A stretch of 64,000 nt of DNA from Enterococcus_I eurekensis. Lineage in GTDB: Bacteria > Bacillota > Bacilli > Lactobacillales > Enterococcaceae. The DNA is taken from positions 1-64,000 of the forward strand of contig NZ_JBHSGT010000020.1 in the NCBI RefSeq assembly GCF_042654605.1. Reading direction: 5' to 3'. Below are positions 1 to 8,710 of this stretch, piece after piece. A model generated the notes under the pieces. That model had not been told where the DNA came from and searched no databases. It saw only the letters and a list, made by a program, of their open reading frames with translations. The first letter of the stretch is position 1; each line of letters begins with the position of its first letter. Both the position numbers and the translations under genes were made by a program.

Positions 1-2
1 AC

Positions 3-65
3 TGGAAGAGATTGTCCGTTGAGAAATCCCTTGTAGATGCATTTCAAGAATTTTATGATAATTGA
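3..65 (+). CDS. C-terminal tail of an unidentified reading frame (cut by window start)
   Basis: An open frame runs into the window from the left and stops at TGA 63-65, giving about 20 residues (WKRLSVEK...FYDN). It lies 75 bases before the repeat array at 141-211. If that array is an insertion-sequence end, this could be the last codons of its transposition gene, but 20 residues are too few to assign a family. It could equally be a chance frame. Confidence 0.25.
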   Translation, partial: WKRLSVEKSLVDAFQEFYDN

Positions 66-140
66 TCACAAAAATAACCTCCTGTAACTTATTTGTATGA
101 AAACTCATACATAAATTAAGTATACAGAAGGTTATCAATT

Positions 141-215
141 TGGACGATTATTTTCGCACTTGGTGGACTTTTTGCCCGCATTCAGTGGACGAATGTTCCG
201 CACTGGTGGACTATT
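141..215. mobile_element. Array of ~22-bp TGGAC repeats, candidate IS21-family end
   Basis: TGGAC occurs at 141, 164, 186 and 207, spaced 23, 22 and 21 bases, and each of the first three copies is followed by a CGCA-type element (CGCAC 155, CCGCA 176, CCGCAC 198). Evenly spaced terminal repeats of about two helical turns are known from IS21-family elements. No transposase is visible in the window, so only one end would be present here. The family assignment is inference. Confidence 0.4.
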
Positions 216-461
216 CCTAATGCCGTATTCAAACCAGTAAAAAATAGGCGTTTTTAAGTAGTCAATATTTTTGGAATTGTATTACATCACCTAATGCTAC
301 GCTAGTTAGTTAAAAGTCTGTTGGATTTCTTTTGTCTGTTGAATTTTTTGTCATTCAAGTGAAAGAATATTTTTAAGCGAATCAAGTGCAAAAGTCTATG
401 GGATAACATATACTTAAATTGTACGAAATTCACAAAAACGCTAATAAAGGAAGGATTTCCC
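216..461. other. Non-coding gap upstream of the phosphoesterase gene
   Basis: AT-rich DNA with no convincing gene. A TATACT at 409-414 could be the -10 element for the gene starting at 462, but no good -35 hexamer sits 16-18 bases upstream. The ribosome site AAAGGAAGGA (446-455) belongs to the next gene. Confidence 0.4.
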
Positions 462-1814
462 TTGTTCAAAAAAAGAAGTTTAAAAATTATATTTTTGATT
501 TTGATAATCATATCCTCACTTTTCTTTGTACAACAGCAACTTGTCAAAGGTCAAGATGGAGCAACAGAGGCGATGGCATTGAATCATGTGCAGGAGCCTC
601 ATTTTTGGGTTATTTCCGATAATCATTTTTATTCGGATGATTTATTTGAAGATAGTGAGCGATTTCGTAAATTTGAGTCGACGACAATTGGCACAGACAT
701 TCGTTATACGACTCAGGTTTTAGATGCTTTTGTTAAAAAAGCTTTAGATGAAAAACCAACAGGTATTATCATTACCGGTGATACAACGCTCAATGGGGAG
801 CAACGAAGTTTAGAACACATGGCTGAAATTTTTGAACCATTAAAAAAAGCGGGAATTGCCGTTTTAGCTATTCCTGGCAACCATGATATTTATAATGGTT
901 GGGCCCGTAAATTCGTTAATGGGCAACAAATTACTGCGCATCAAATTAGTCCGGCAGATTTTAAGGAAGCTTTTGCTGATGGTTACCAAATGAGTAGTTC
1001 AAGTGATAAAAATTCACTCAGTTATGTAGTTGATTTGCAGGATTACCGTTTACTAATGCTAGACAGTAATATTTATTCGGATCGTTTTTCAAAAACAGAA
1101 CCGATTACCAAGGGCCAGTTATCAGAAAAAACACTCGATTGGCTAGAGAATATGTTGATAGAAGCTCAATCAATGAAGAAAGTTCCGCTAATTTTTATGC
1201 ATCATAATTTATTGGCTCATAATGAGAACGTAACGGAAGGGTTTGTTTTAAACAATGCCCAACAAGTGCTGGAACTAGTTGAACAATACCATGTACCGCT
1301 AGCAATGACCGGTCATATTCATTTACAAAATATTATGCAAGATAGTAAAAATCCAACTTTTTATGAGATTAGTACGTCGTCGTTTAGCACGGCAGGTAGT
1401 CACATTGGTCATTTAAAACTACAAGATAACAAAATAAGCTATGAAGTTGAAGCATTTGATCCGCGGCCTTATTTTACGGAAAACCAATTAGAAAATTCAG
1501 ATTTAAGTCAATATCCAGAATTTCTCGCTAATAAATATCGTCAAGTCGGAGAACAAATGGCGTTGAATTTCTTGATACAGTCTGGAATGAAAGAGGATGC
1601 TGCCTCACTGGCCAAAATAGTCGGAGAAGCTAACTTACGCTATTTTACTGGTAATAACTTGTTAAGTGAGGCTGATAAAGTAGCCATTTATCAAGACTCT
1701 CGTTACCAAACATTAAAAGAATTCGCACCAAGATTGTCTTCGAGTGTTGAACAATCTGTGGAGGATCAAAATATCCCGAATAATCATTCAATTGTTATTG
1801 ACTTGCCAGAATAA
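462..1814 (+). CDS. Secreted or membrane-anchored metallophosphoesterase
   Basis: A 450-residue calcineurin-like phosphoesterase. The signature metal ligands are in order: DNH at 53-55, GDTTLNG near 102, GNHD near 140, the HH pair near 247 and GHIH near 282. These bind a two-metal centre that hydrolyses phosphoester bonds; the natural substrate (cyclic nucleotide, nucleotide, other) cannot be read from sequence. Residues 1-25 are a lysine-arginine start followed by a hydrophobic stretch, so the enzyme is exported or anchored outside the cell. The start is TTG at 462, chosen because AAAGGAAGGA lies 7 bases upstream. The broken lipoprotein gene follows 19 bases downstream. Confidence 0.85.
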   Translation: MFKKRSLKIIFLILIIISSLFFVQQQLVKGQDGATEAMALNHVQEPHFWVISDNHFYSDDLFEDSERFRKFESTTIGTDIRYTTQVLDAFVKKALDEKPTGIIITGDTTLNGEQRSLEHMAEIFEPLKKAGIAVLAIPGNHDIYNGWARKFVNGQQITAHQISPADFKEAFADGYQMSSSSDKNSLSYVVDLQDYRLLMLDSNIYSDRFSKTEPITKGQLSEKTLDWLENMLIEAQSMKKVPLIFMHHNLLAHNENVTEGFVLNNAQQVLELVEQYHVPLAMTGHIHLQNIMQDSKNPTFYEISTSSFSTAGSHIGHLKLQDNKISYEVEAFDPRPYFTENQLENSDLSQYPEFLANKYRQVGEQMALNFLIQSGMKEDAASLAKIVGEANLRYFTGNNLLSEADKVAIYQDSRYQTLKEFAPRLSSSVEQSVEDQNIPNNHSIVIDLPE

Positions 1815-1833
1815 AAAAATAGGAGGGAAATCA

Positions 1834-2741
1834 GTGGGGAAAAAAGTGATTGTTTTAAGCAGTTTGGTCATTTTAACGAATCTTTTGTTATCGTGTCAAA
1901 AGAAAGTAACGACGGATATGGACGACTTTGTAAAACAAAATCAATCAGATATCCAACATTCAATTGAAACGCTGATTAATCCTAGTGAAAAAGGACTGGC
2001 TTATACAATTGATTTTAGTGATACGACCTATCATCAGCCACAATTGAAGTACCCAAATCCTTATTTTTCAGTGCCTGTAACGATTCAAAACGAACCAAAA
2101 TATACGGTTGCTTTCAATTTATTTCTGAAGGATGAACCACAACAAACCCAAACGTTTTCGGCTGTTTATGATGAGCGAGAGACTAAGAATGCACAACGAA
2201 TTCGTTATGGCTTTCCAGATGGTCAGGTTTACTTTTTATTTGGTAATCAAGAACAAATTTTTAGAAAAGCAATCGAGACATTAGGCGGTCATCTTAATCA
2301 ACAGCTTTCAAAAGGTGAGTTGATAACACCAGAACTAATGTTAAAGGAGACATTTGATACACAAAGGTGGTCATCAAACTTGAATACTGTTCAGCTCGAT
2401 TATCTGCAATGGTTTCAAGATTACGCTGAAGGAAAATTCAATGTGATGGATAAGGCTTCAGCAACCACATATAAACTGAAAGACCCTGTGAGATTGGAGC
2501 TTTCACAAATCGTAAAGAACGTTATTTAGAAAGCGAGCTAACGGGTTCGGTCGCTCAAGATCTTCGAAGCTTTTTAATAAAATACAATTATCCAGATAGC
2601 TTTGTCTACTCTTTTACAATAACGTATGACAATGTTGAGGAGCAAGGGCAGCCTATGATTGCCTACGATATGATCAAATAAACTCTAGACGACGGAGAAG
2701 CTATCGAACTCTATCGAAATCAATCCCCCGCAAAAAAATAA
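1834..2741 (+). pseudogene. Broken lipoprotein gene, unknown function
   Basis: GTG 1834 follows the ribosome site AGGAGGG (1821-1827) and begins a lipoprotein signal ending in the lipobox LLLSC. The frame stops at 2529. Immediately after the stop the next frame (codon starts shifted back by one, from about 2502) continues with protein-like sequence (RYLESELTGS... to YDMIK, stop 2679-2681), and beyond that stop the same frame stays open to TAA 2739-2741. This fits a one-base deletion near 2490-2528 plus a possible nonsense codon at 2679. The body is hydrophilic and is not a family I recognise. The gene sits directly behind the phosphoesterase and was probably co-transcribed with it. Confidence 0.6.
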
Positions 2742-2759
2742 TCAGAGGTAAGTAATGTT

Positions 2760-3245
2760 ATGATGAATTCGATTCAAAAGGTATTTGATACGTATCAGAT
2801 TCCGTATCATTTATACGAACACCCTCCTGTATTTACGGTAGAAGAAGCGAAAAATTTAGTATTTGATGAAGAGATTTTAGAAATTAAGAATTTATTTTTA
2901 CGCAATAAAAAGAAAAGTGCCTATTATTTGTTTAGTTTACGAGAAGATACCATTATTTCTTTAGAGAAGCTAGCAATTATGACGGACGAAAAAAAATTAA
3001 GTTTCGCCTCAAAGGAAGATTTATGGGCTGAACTAAAGGTAACCCCTGGCGCCGTCTCTATATTGAATGTTGCCAATGATAGAAATAAGATGATTTATTA
3101 CTATGTTGAAAAAGCAATTACGACCCATCCTGCGGTTGCTTTTCATCCGAATCGCAATGATCAAACGTTTGTTTTTCACGGGGAATATCTCGAGAAGTTA
3201 ATGAACCATTATCAAATAAAACAATTTTATTTGTTCGAAAGCTAA
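2760..3245 (+). CDS. YbaK/ProX-family aminoacyl-tRNA deacylase (PrdX-like)
   Basis: A 161-residue single-domain protein of the YbaK/prolyl-tRNA synthetase-associated family. Recognisable blocks are HPPVFTVEEA near 21, IKNLFLRNKK near 41, the glycine-containing PGAVSILN near 98, and FHPN near 127. Members act free in the cytosol and hydrolyse alanine (or cysteine) wrongly attached to tRNA-Pro, preventing mistranslation. The length matches stand-alone PrdX proteins. Two ATG codons are adjacent; 2760 is 11 bases from AGAGG (2744-2748). The broken lipoprotein ends 18 bases before it and a 477-residue unknown follows after 13 bases. Confidence 0.8.
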   Translation: MMNSIQKVFDTYQIPYHLYEHPPVFTVEEAKNLVFDEEILEIKNLFLRNKKKSAYYLFSLREDTIISLEKLAIMTDEKKLSFASKEDLWAELKVTPGAVSILNVANDRNKMIYYYVEKAITTHPAVAFHPNRNDQTFVFHGEYLEKLMNHYQIKQFYLFES

Positions 3246-3258
3246 AGGAGGGAAAGAT

Positions 3259-4692
3259 GTGAAGCGTTTGGAAAAAATTCAGGCATTTGCCAATCGGTGG
3301 TTGACAGTCTTGACAGGTGATGAGTGGCCTTCTGTATCGACAGTCGTCGCTTCCTTGATGCAAGAATGTCAACAGTTGCATTTTAATCATCCCGATTCCA
3401 GCCAATTTATTGGCGTTACTTTCACAAATGAAGAATTGAAAAATAAAGTTGCGGCAATCGAAGACTTAGAACAGTTAGGGACTTTGATTGATTCTCAATT
3501 GAGGGATTTAGAGATAGAGAGTAGCGATTGGTTGCGACTAGCTTTAAATAAAATGGAACAATTAGCTAAAGAAGCTCAGGGGCTTTTTCATGGTCAGATT
3601 CAAACAATTAAATTGATCTCAAATAATTTCGGCTATGGTGTCATGCCAAAGGCTGACGAGGAAATTGAACAGCAACTGACGATTAATAATCATGGGCAAA
3701 TCAGCTTGTTTGCTTATAACGGTTTTAATAAACTTCTCCGTTTTTCGAAATGGAAAATTAGTCAAGCGGCAGTTCAGCAGCTTTTTCAAGTGTTTACAGA
3801 GTATTTTAGTCATGCGCTTCCGGATATTTTTGTTACGGACGTGGGAAATTGGGACCTTGAAATTCAAAATACGCAAGCTGAAACTTTTTACTTTAGCGGT
3901 TCTTTGTTTCCTCAAGCCGTTGTTTCGGATTTTGACCTTTCGTATTATATTCGTGAAATTTTAAAAAGGGCCGATTTATTTATTTTTGACGGTCAGGCAG
4001 TTTTTAATCCGATTAATCGAATAACGGTAGCCTATCAACGGCAAGAACAACTGTTAGAAGCTCCTGATTATGGGCAAACGTATCAAGAAGAATTGATTAT
4101 TGACCGAGAATCTGGTGGGATTTATTATGCTCAATCGCTGGGCGACTATTATGAGACAAGACATAAATATATTGCGAAATATGCCATTTCCAGTTTACTC
4201 CATTTTTTTGGAACCCAAGAGCTCTTTCAAAAAGTGCTTGGTGATCCGCCTGATGTGATTTCTGATTTGACTGTGACAAGGCAATATCAAATCCAAATTA
4301 ATTTTGCAGATGGCTCTAAACAACAAATTAGTGGAGATTTTGACCAGAATGGTTTACCTCAGGATTGGGAGGAGTTTATTAGCGAAGCTGCTTTATTAAT
4401 GAATGATTTTAATTTAACGGAGATTTTCAATCCAGCAATTTACCTGAAAAAGAAGCGAACAGAAAAGGATTTTGTTTTTTGTAGTGTAGTGTTTAAAGGC
4501 AATGAAAAATCTTATCACTATTTGACAGATGACCCAACACTTGTCGTTGGTGATTGGGTAAAAGTCCCAATTCGTAATCAAGGTGAAGTTACAGTAGGAA
4601 AGATTGTTGCAATTGACTATTTTACGGAAGCCGATGCACCATTTCCAATCAAGAAAATCAAGAAAATTATCGGAAAACAGATAGAATCGTAA
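3259..4692 (+). CDS. Unrecognised 477-residue cytosolic protein
   Basis: GTG start, preceded by GGAGGG. No signal peptide or membrane segment is visible, so it is probably cytosolic. The N-terminal 110 residues look helical. A central part contains ISNNFGYGV and GNWDLEIQ followed by SGSL, suggesting a mixed alpha/beta domain. The last 60 residues (VGDWVKVPI, VGKIVAIDYF, then a lysine-rich PIKKIKKI) resemble the small beta domain often found at the end of Firmicutes proteins of unknown role. I do not recognise a catalytic motif and assign no function. It may be in one operon with the deacylase (13-base gap). Confidence 0.75.
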   Translation: MKRLEKIQAFANRWLTVLTGDEWPSVSTVVASLMQECQQLHFNHPDSSQFIGVTFTNEELKNKVAAIEDLEQLGTLIDSQLRDLEIESSDWLRLALNKMEQLAKEAQGLFHGQIQTIKLISNNFGYGVMPKADEEIEQQLTINNHGQISLFAYNGFNKLLRFSKWKISQAAVQQLFQVFTEYFSHALPDIFVTDVGNWDLEIQNTQAETFYFSGSLFPQAVVSDFDLSYYIREILKRADLFIFDGQAVFNPINRITVAYQRQEQLLEAPDYGQTYQEELIIDRESGGIYYAQSLGDYYETRHKYIAKYAISSLLHFFGTQELFQKVLGDPPDVISDLTVTRQYQIQINFADGSKQQISGDFDQNGLPQDWEEFISEAALLMNDFNLTEIFNPAIYLKKKRTEKDFVFCSVVFKGNEKSYHYLTDDPTLVVGDWVKVPIRNQGEVTVGKIVAIDYFTEADAPFPIKKIKKIIGKQIES

Positions 4693-4714
4693 TTTTTTTA
4701 AAATTAATTAAAGA

Positions 4715-4780
4715 ACAGTGAAAGATTGAAAATATCGTCATGAAAATGTGCTTTTTACCTTTCAAAATAATTTTCACTGT
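4715..4780. repeat. Inverted repeat ACAGTGAAA ... TTTCACTGT upstream of the small membrane protein
   Basis: A perfect 9-base inverted repeat (4715-4723 and 4772-4780) separated by 48 bases lies between the 477-residue gene and the 103-residue membrane protein. A TATATT follows at 4784-4789. It could be a regulator binding pair or a weak stem. There is no T-tract, so it is not a classical terminator. Confidence 0.35.
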
Positions 4781-4818
4781 GCTATATTTAACGGATGGAG
4801 AAGGGATGAGGGTTGACA

Positions 4819-5130
4819 ATGGGCGTATTAATGTTACTGTTTATTGGTTTAATTATACTAGTCATAATTGGTCAATTTTTACTATATAGGAACAGTGAGG
4901 GAACGATTGGATTCATTTGGAACACGATTTTAGGACTTCTTTTATCCTATCTTATTTATACCTCTTTACCAAGCAATGAAATGATTGAGAAAATACTAAG
5001 TTTATCTTGGGGAATTTTAGCAGTTGTGGCTTTTATTATCGGTAATAGGTTTCCCAAAAAAGAATTGCTAAGCAAAATTTTATTTTCGCTAGCAGTGATT
5101 GGTGGATGCATCCACTTATATTTTCTCTAA
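4819..5130 (+). CDS. Small integral membrane protein, unknown function
   Basis: About 103 residues that are almost entirely hydrophobic, with three or four predicted membrane segments and a short basic loop (NRFPKKELL) before the last one. ATG 4819 is preferred over TTG 4813 because GATGAGGG ends 6 bases before it. No motif points to a function. Upstream lies an inverted repeat (4715-4780) and downstream, after 34 bases, a 42-residue basic protein. Confidence 0.65.
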   Translation: MGVLMLLFIGLIILVIIGQFLLYRNSEGTIGFIWNTILGLLLSYLIYTSLPSNEMIEKILSLSWGILAVVAFIIGNRFPKKELLSKILFSLAVIGGCIHLYFL

Positions 5131-5164
5131 GAACAAAATGGATATTAATTAAGGAAGTGTCATA

Positions 5165-5293
5165 ATGGATACAAAAGAAAAAATGAAAGAACTAATTAAA
5201 AAGAAACAAGGTGGCGGACGTTCAAAACAAGTCGATGTCCCAAAGAATGATCGTAAGAATATGCGTAAAGGTCCGAAAATTTTTAATAAATAG
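5165..5293 (+). CDS. Small basic protein, 42 residues
   Basis: ATG 5165 to TAG 5291-5293, preceded by AAGGAAG at 5151-5157. The product is rich in lysine and arginine (starts MDTKEKMKEL, has KKKQGGGRSK, ends GPKIFNK) with no hydrophobic segment, so it is soluble and could contact nucleic acid. A good ribosome site, a clean stop and a strong terminator 8 bases downstream support a real gene. I do not recognise a family. Confidence 0.6.
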   Translation: MDTKEKMKELIKKKQGGGRSKQVDVPKNDRKNMRKGPKIFNK

Positions 5294-5300
5294 TCAATAT

Positions 5301-5347
5301 AAGGAATGCTCCATCGCTTAGTAAAAGTGGATAAGCATTCCTTTTTT
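5301..5347 (+). terminator. Rho-independent terminator after the 42-residue gene
   Basis: AAGGAATGCT (5301-5310) pairs with AGCATTCCTT (5334-5343), then T residues run to 5347. Confidence 0.8.
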
Positions 5348-5360
5348 AGGAGGTTCTATC

Positions 5361-5647
5361 TTGGAACTACTTGAAATATCAGCGCCGACTCCTGATTTAG
5401 TCAGTGAATTTGCGCATGTTTGGCGTCAATCGGTTGTTGAGACTCATCATTTTTTGACTGAAAAAGATATTGATCACATTGCAAAATTTGTGTCACAGGC
5501 GATAGTGGCTGTCGAACATCTTGTCATTCTAAAAATCCTGACAACGAAATTTTAGGCTTTATGGGAGTAGAAAATCAGAAATTAGAAATGTTATTTGTTT
5601 TTCCTGAAGAACGTGGACCTTTTCCGCTTTTATACTTAAAAAAATAA
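5361..5647 (+). pseudogene. Broken GNAT-family acetyltransferase
   Basis: TTG 5361 follows AGGAGG. The first frame gives a typical GNAT N-terminus (FAHVWRQSV, THHFLTEKDI, VEHLVILK) and stops at 5555. The shifted frame continues with NPDNEILGFMGVENQKLEML and FVFPEERG, the next block of the same domain. The shift lies at the A-run near 5529-5535. After PEERG, where acetyl-CoA-binding Q/RxxGxG/A should follow, the sequence diverges and stops at 5645-5647, so about 50 C-terminal residues are also missing. It cannot make an active enzyme. Confidence 0.8.
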
Positions 5648-5677
5648 TCATTAGAGACAGAAAATGAATTCTCTAAC

Positions 5678-5702
5678 CGAATTTGACAGCTAATTCGTTT
5701 TT
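5678..5702 (+). terminator. Weak terminator-like hairpin
   Basis: CGAATT (5678-5683) pairs with AATTCG (5692-5697), followed by five T. Confidence 0.4.
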
Positions 5703-5767
5703 AATTTAGAATAAAGTTGTAAAGCGATAAAATAAGTCGTTAATAAAATAAGTGAGTGGATGAGGAG

Positions 5768-7180
5768 ATGAAAATTTACGGATGGCTTTCAATTTTAGCT
5801 ATTTCAGCTGCTCTGTCTGGATGCGGAACAACGAAAGAAACAACAGGCGGATCTTCAGCAGTGGCAGAAACGAGTAACAGTCCGATAGAAGATTCAAAGG
5901 GGAACCAAGCAGAGTATCAAGATTATATTTTTTTAGAGCTTAATCTTGAAGAAAACATAGCAGCAATTAAAGACTACCAAGGAGAGTTCTTGTTTTCTAA
6001 CGATGCCACTTCAATTTGAATGGAATCCTTCTTTGTATCATCCGTGGAAGTTTCAGAAGGAGAAAATTTTTCATTATCAATGATTTCGGTGTCCCTAAAG
6101 CCTTATTAAGTAAACAAGCAGAGCCAATTGTTGAAGGTACCATTGATGAACTTATCGATTTAGGCGAAGGTTACTATAAGTTTAAACAGGGCGAATTATG
6201 GGGAGTCGTAGATAATGAAGGTAAAGTCATTACAAAACCAGAATATCTAGAAATTAATGAGTTTTTTTGATGATCGAAGTTTGTTTGTCAAAAACGATGC
6301 CAATGGTGAAGCAAAATATGGTTTTATCGATCGAGCGGGTAAAGAAGGCATCCCAGGTAAGTATTTTTCGGCATCAGATTTTAGTGAAGGTTGGGCTTCA
6401 GTTGTTTTAACCCAAGGAAGTAAAGCAGAGTTTATCAATTCCGATGGAAAAGTTTTACTAAAACCTGCTTACGAGAATGTACGCCCATATGGTTCTGGAA
6501 TGATTCCTTTCATGAATGAACCGGGAAAAATTGGATATACTAATGACAAGGATGAGCTTGTTATTGATTTGAAATTTGAGGACGGTTTGAGTTTTATCGG
6601 AGAGGTAGCACCTGTGAAGATGAATGGTAAATGGGGGCTGACAGATAAATCGGGAAATATGAAAGTCGAAGCGAAATATGACGGTATTTATAAAGTACCC
6701 GGCGATCAATTGTTCATCACAGCCATCAATCAGAAATATGGTCTAATCAATGACCAAGGTGAAATTTTGTTTGAACCAACCTATCAAGCAGTTGTTAATA
6801 GTTCCGTTAAAAAAAATCCTGACGATTATGTTTATACCCTTTTACTTGATGACAAATTTGGTATTTTAGATCCAAAAACAGGAGAAATTATTATTGAACC
6901 AAAATTTCAAGATAAAATTGTTTATAGAAATGGTTATGCGATTACTCAATAGAATGATAAATTTGGAATTATCGACAAACAGGGACAATATGTCTTGGAA
7001 CCCAAATTTTCAAGTATTGGGGAGTACAATCATGGTGTTCTACCTGTGATGATTGACCTATTTGAGGATGAAATGATTGACTCGCCCTTAAAGCCTAATC
7101 AAGAAGATTTGACATCGACATACGGCTTTATCAATCTGGATGAAGAGGTTGTTTTAAGCTTTGGTAATGAAAATTTTTAA
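5768..7180 (+). pseudogene. Broken WG-repeat lipoprotein
   Basis: The first frame starts with a lipoprotein signal (MKIYGWLSIL to lipobox LSGC) and stops at 6017-6019. A second frame (to 6270) and a third (6257-6952, then open beyond a stop to 7180) carry repeated WG/YG units: LWGVVDNEGKVI, KYGFIDRAGKEG, KWGLTDKSGNM, KYGLINDQGEIL, KFGILDPKTGEI, KFGIIDKQGQYV. Lesions seen: TGA at 6017, at least one frameshift before about 6090, a T7 run at 6262-6268 where removing one T restores the frame, and an in-frame TAG at 6950-6952. Intact relatives are surface lipoproteins of unknown role. Confidence 0.8.
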
Positions 7181-7246
7181 CAAAATGTAGATGTCTTATC
7201 AGGATTTGTTAGTAAGTAAGAATCTAAAACGTGAATACGTACGAAT

Positions 7247-7273
7247 CGGTGAGGGTTTCCTCGCCGTTTTTTT
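7247..7273 (+). terminator. Terminator after the WG-repeat pseudogene
   Basis: CGGTGAGG (7247-7254) pairs with CCTCGCCG (7259-7266) around a GTTT loop, followed by seven T. Confidence 0.9.
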
Positions 7274-7392
7274 ATCTCAAAACCAATCCTGTGAAATTAG
7301 CTGCGGAGATGATACGCCATTTTTGAAAAATTCTAAAAGAGCATTGTATGGTCACTTTATGATAAGATAGAAAAAGAAAGAGGTAGGCGAAT

Positions 7393-7785
7393 ATGGGACG
7401 AAAAGCATATACGGGTCAATCGATGACGTCATCAGGACCTTATTCACATGGAATTGATGCAGGTGAGTTCATTTATTTTTCTGGTCAAACAGGTTACAAT
7501 GGTGCGGATTATGATGGAGAGAAATACGATATTCATACACAAACGACTAAGAGTTTTCACTATTTAAAAGATGCGTTGAGTCAAGCGAATGTGACTTTGG
7601 ATGATGTAGTCAAAGTTAATGTTTATTTAACTGGCATGAAATATTTTGAAGAGATGAATGCCGTTTACCAAACGATGTTTAACGAGCCATTTCCAGCTCG
7701 CACGTGTGTTGCGGTCTATGAATTACCCTTAGGGGCGGATGTTGAGATTGAATGTATCGTAAAAAAACCGCAATCGGTTGAATGA
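7393..7785 (+). CDS. RidA-family enamine/imine deaminase
   Basis: A 130-residue protein of the YjgF/YER057c/UK114 (Rid) family. Family blocks are SSGPYSHGID near 13, FIYFSGQTG near 27, a long helix TKSFHYLKDAL, VVKVNVYLT near 75, and FPARTCVAVYELPLGADVEIE at the end, including the arginine that binds the substrate carboxylate in characterised members. RidA homotrimers hydrolyse reactive enamine/imine intermediates made by PLP enzymes. The length is normal. AGAGGTAGG precedes ATG 7393. Its stop overlaps the start region of the ankyrin gene, so the two are probably co-transcribed. Confidence 0.92.
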   Translation: MGRKAYTGQSMTSSGPYSHGIDAGEFIYFSGQTGYNGADYDGEKYDIHTQTTKSFHYLKDALSQANVTLDDVVKVNVYLTGMKYFEEMNAVYQTMFNEPFPARTCVAVYELPLGADVEIECIVKKPQSVE

Positions 7786-7787
7786 GG

Positions 7788-8534
7788 ATGAAAAAAAGGA
7801 CAATCTTACTCATGACAATGGTATTACTATTGTTAACAAGCAGTCGTTTAAAAAATAGTGAAATTTCTAGAGAATCATTGATACAAGATTTAACGACAAC
7901 TAGTACGATCATCAGTGAAGCAAAAGGACGTGATGAAATGAATTATGTAGCAGGAGAACTAATCACAGCAGTTGAACAAGCCAATCTCATACAAGTACAA
8001 GCAATTTTAAAAGATCCTAATTATGATTTGAATGAGCGAAATAACCGAGGCGAAAGTCCTTTATTAATTGCAACACATAATAATCAGATTGAAATAGCCA
8101 AAGCTTTAATTGATGCCAAGGCAGATATCAATCTACAAGATCATATAGAAGACAGCCCATTTTTATATGCAGGCGCCCAAGGAAAGACGGAAATCCTTGC
8201 CTATATGCTGGAAAATAGTCAACCAAATCAAGCGATTGTTAATCGTTACGGCGGCAACGCTTTGATACCAGCTGCTGAAAAAGGGCATCTAAAAAATGTT
8301 CAATTGTTACTAAAAGAAGGTAGTACTGAGATTAATCATCAAAATAATTTTGGTTATACCGCTCTAATTGAGGCAGTTGCTTTAACAGACGGTTCACAAA
8401 TTTATTTGGAAATCGTGCAGGAACTTTTGAAATATCAGGCAGATAAAACGTTGCGCGATCATGCTGGCAAAACAGCGGAAGACTATGCAAAAGAATTAGG
8501 ATACAATCATATTTTAGCAGAATTACAAAAGTAA
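7788..8534 (+). CDS. Ankyrin-repeat protein with an N-terminal signal/anchor
   Basis: About 248 residues. Lysine-arginine then a hydrophobic stretch (TILLMTMVLLLL) at the start suggests export or anchoring; no lipobox cysteine follows. From residue 50 onward come about five ankyrin units, each with the TPL-like turn and helix pairs (NRGESPLLIATHNNQIEIAK, GKTEILAYML, GGNALIPAAEKGHLKNVQLL, FGYTALIEAVA, AGKTAEDYAKELG). Ankyrin arrays bind other proteins. ATG 7788 comes just after the RidA stop at 7785; an alternative ATG at 7782 overlaps it. The partner is unknown. Confidence 0.8.
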   Translation: MKKRTILLMTMVLLLLTSSRLKNSEISRESLIQDLTTTSTIISEAKGRDEMNYVAGELITAVEQANLIQVQAILKDPNYDLNERNNRGESPLLIATHNNQIEIAKALIDAKADINLQDHIEDSPFLYAGAQGKTEILAYMLENSQPNQAIVNRYGGNALIPAAEKGHLKNVQLLLKEGSTEINHQNNFGYTALIEAVALTDGSQIYLEIVQELLKYQADKTLRDHAGKTAEDYAKELGYNHILAELQK

Positions 8535-8566
8535 CAAACAAGCATAGAAGACGATAAAAGGCTTTA

Positions 8567-8627
8567 AAAATACAAATCCCATGAAATCGATGCTTTAATA
8601 CACTGATTTCACGGGGTTTGTATTTTA
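8567..8627. terminator. Long bidirectional terminator
   Basis: AAATACAAATCCCATGAAATC (from 8568) pairs with the GATTTCACGGGGTTTGTATTT arm ending near 8625, with A- and T-rich flanks. It lies between converging transcription from the ankyrin gene (+) and the deaminase pseudogene (-). Confidence 0.8.
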
Positions 8628-8710
8628 TTTATTTGTTGATTTTTATTTAAACAGTTGCCTCTTATTTCTCTGTGAAATTTAACGTTAGTTCGATTATTTT
8701 TCTTCTCAGC

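Noticed and set aside
6950..6952. In-frame TAG and TGA codons in several genes as a sign of stop-codon recoding
   Set aside because: The stops replace different residues (probably Gln, Trp and Gly) and use all three stop codons. Frameshifts occur in the same genes, and the other ~65 genes use normal stops. Gene decay explains it.
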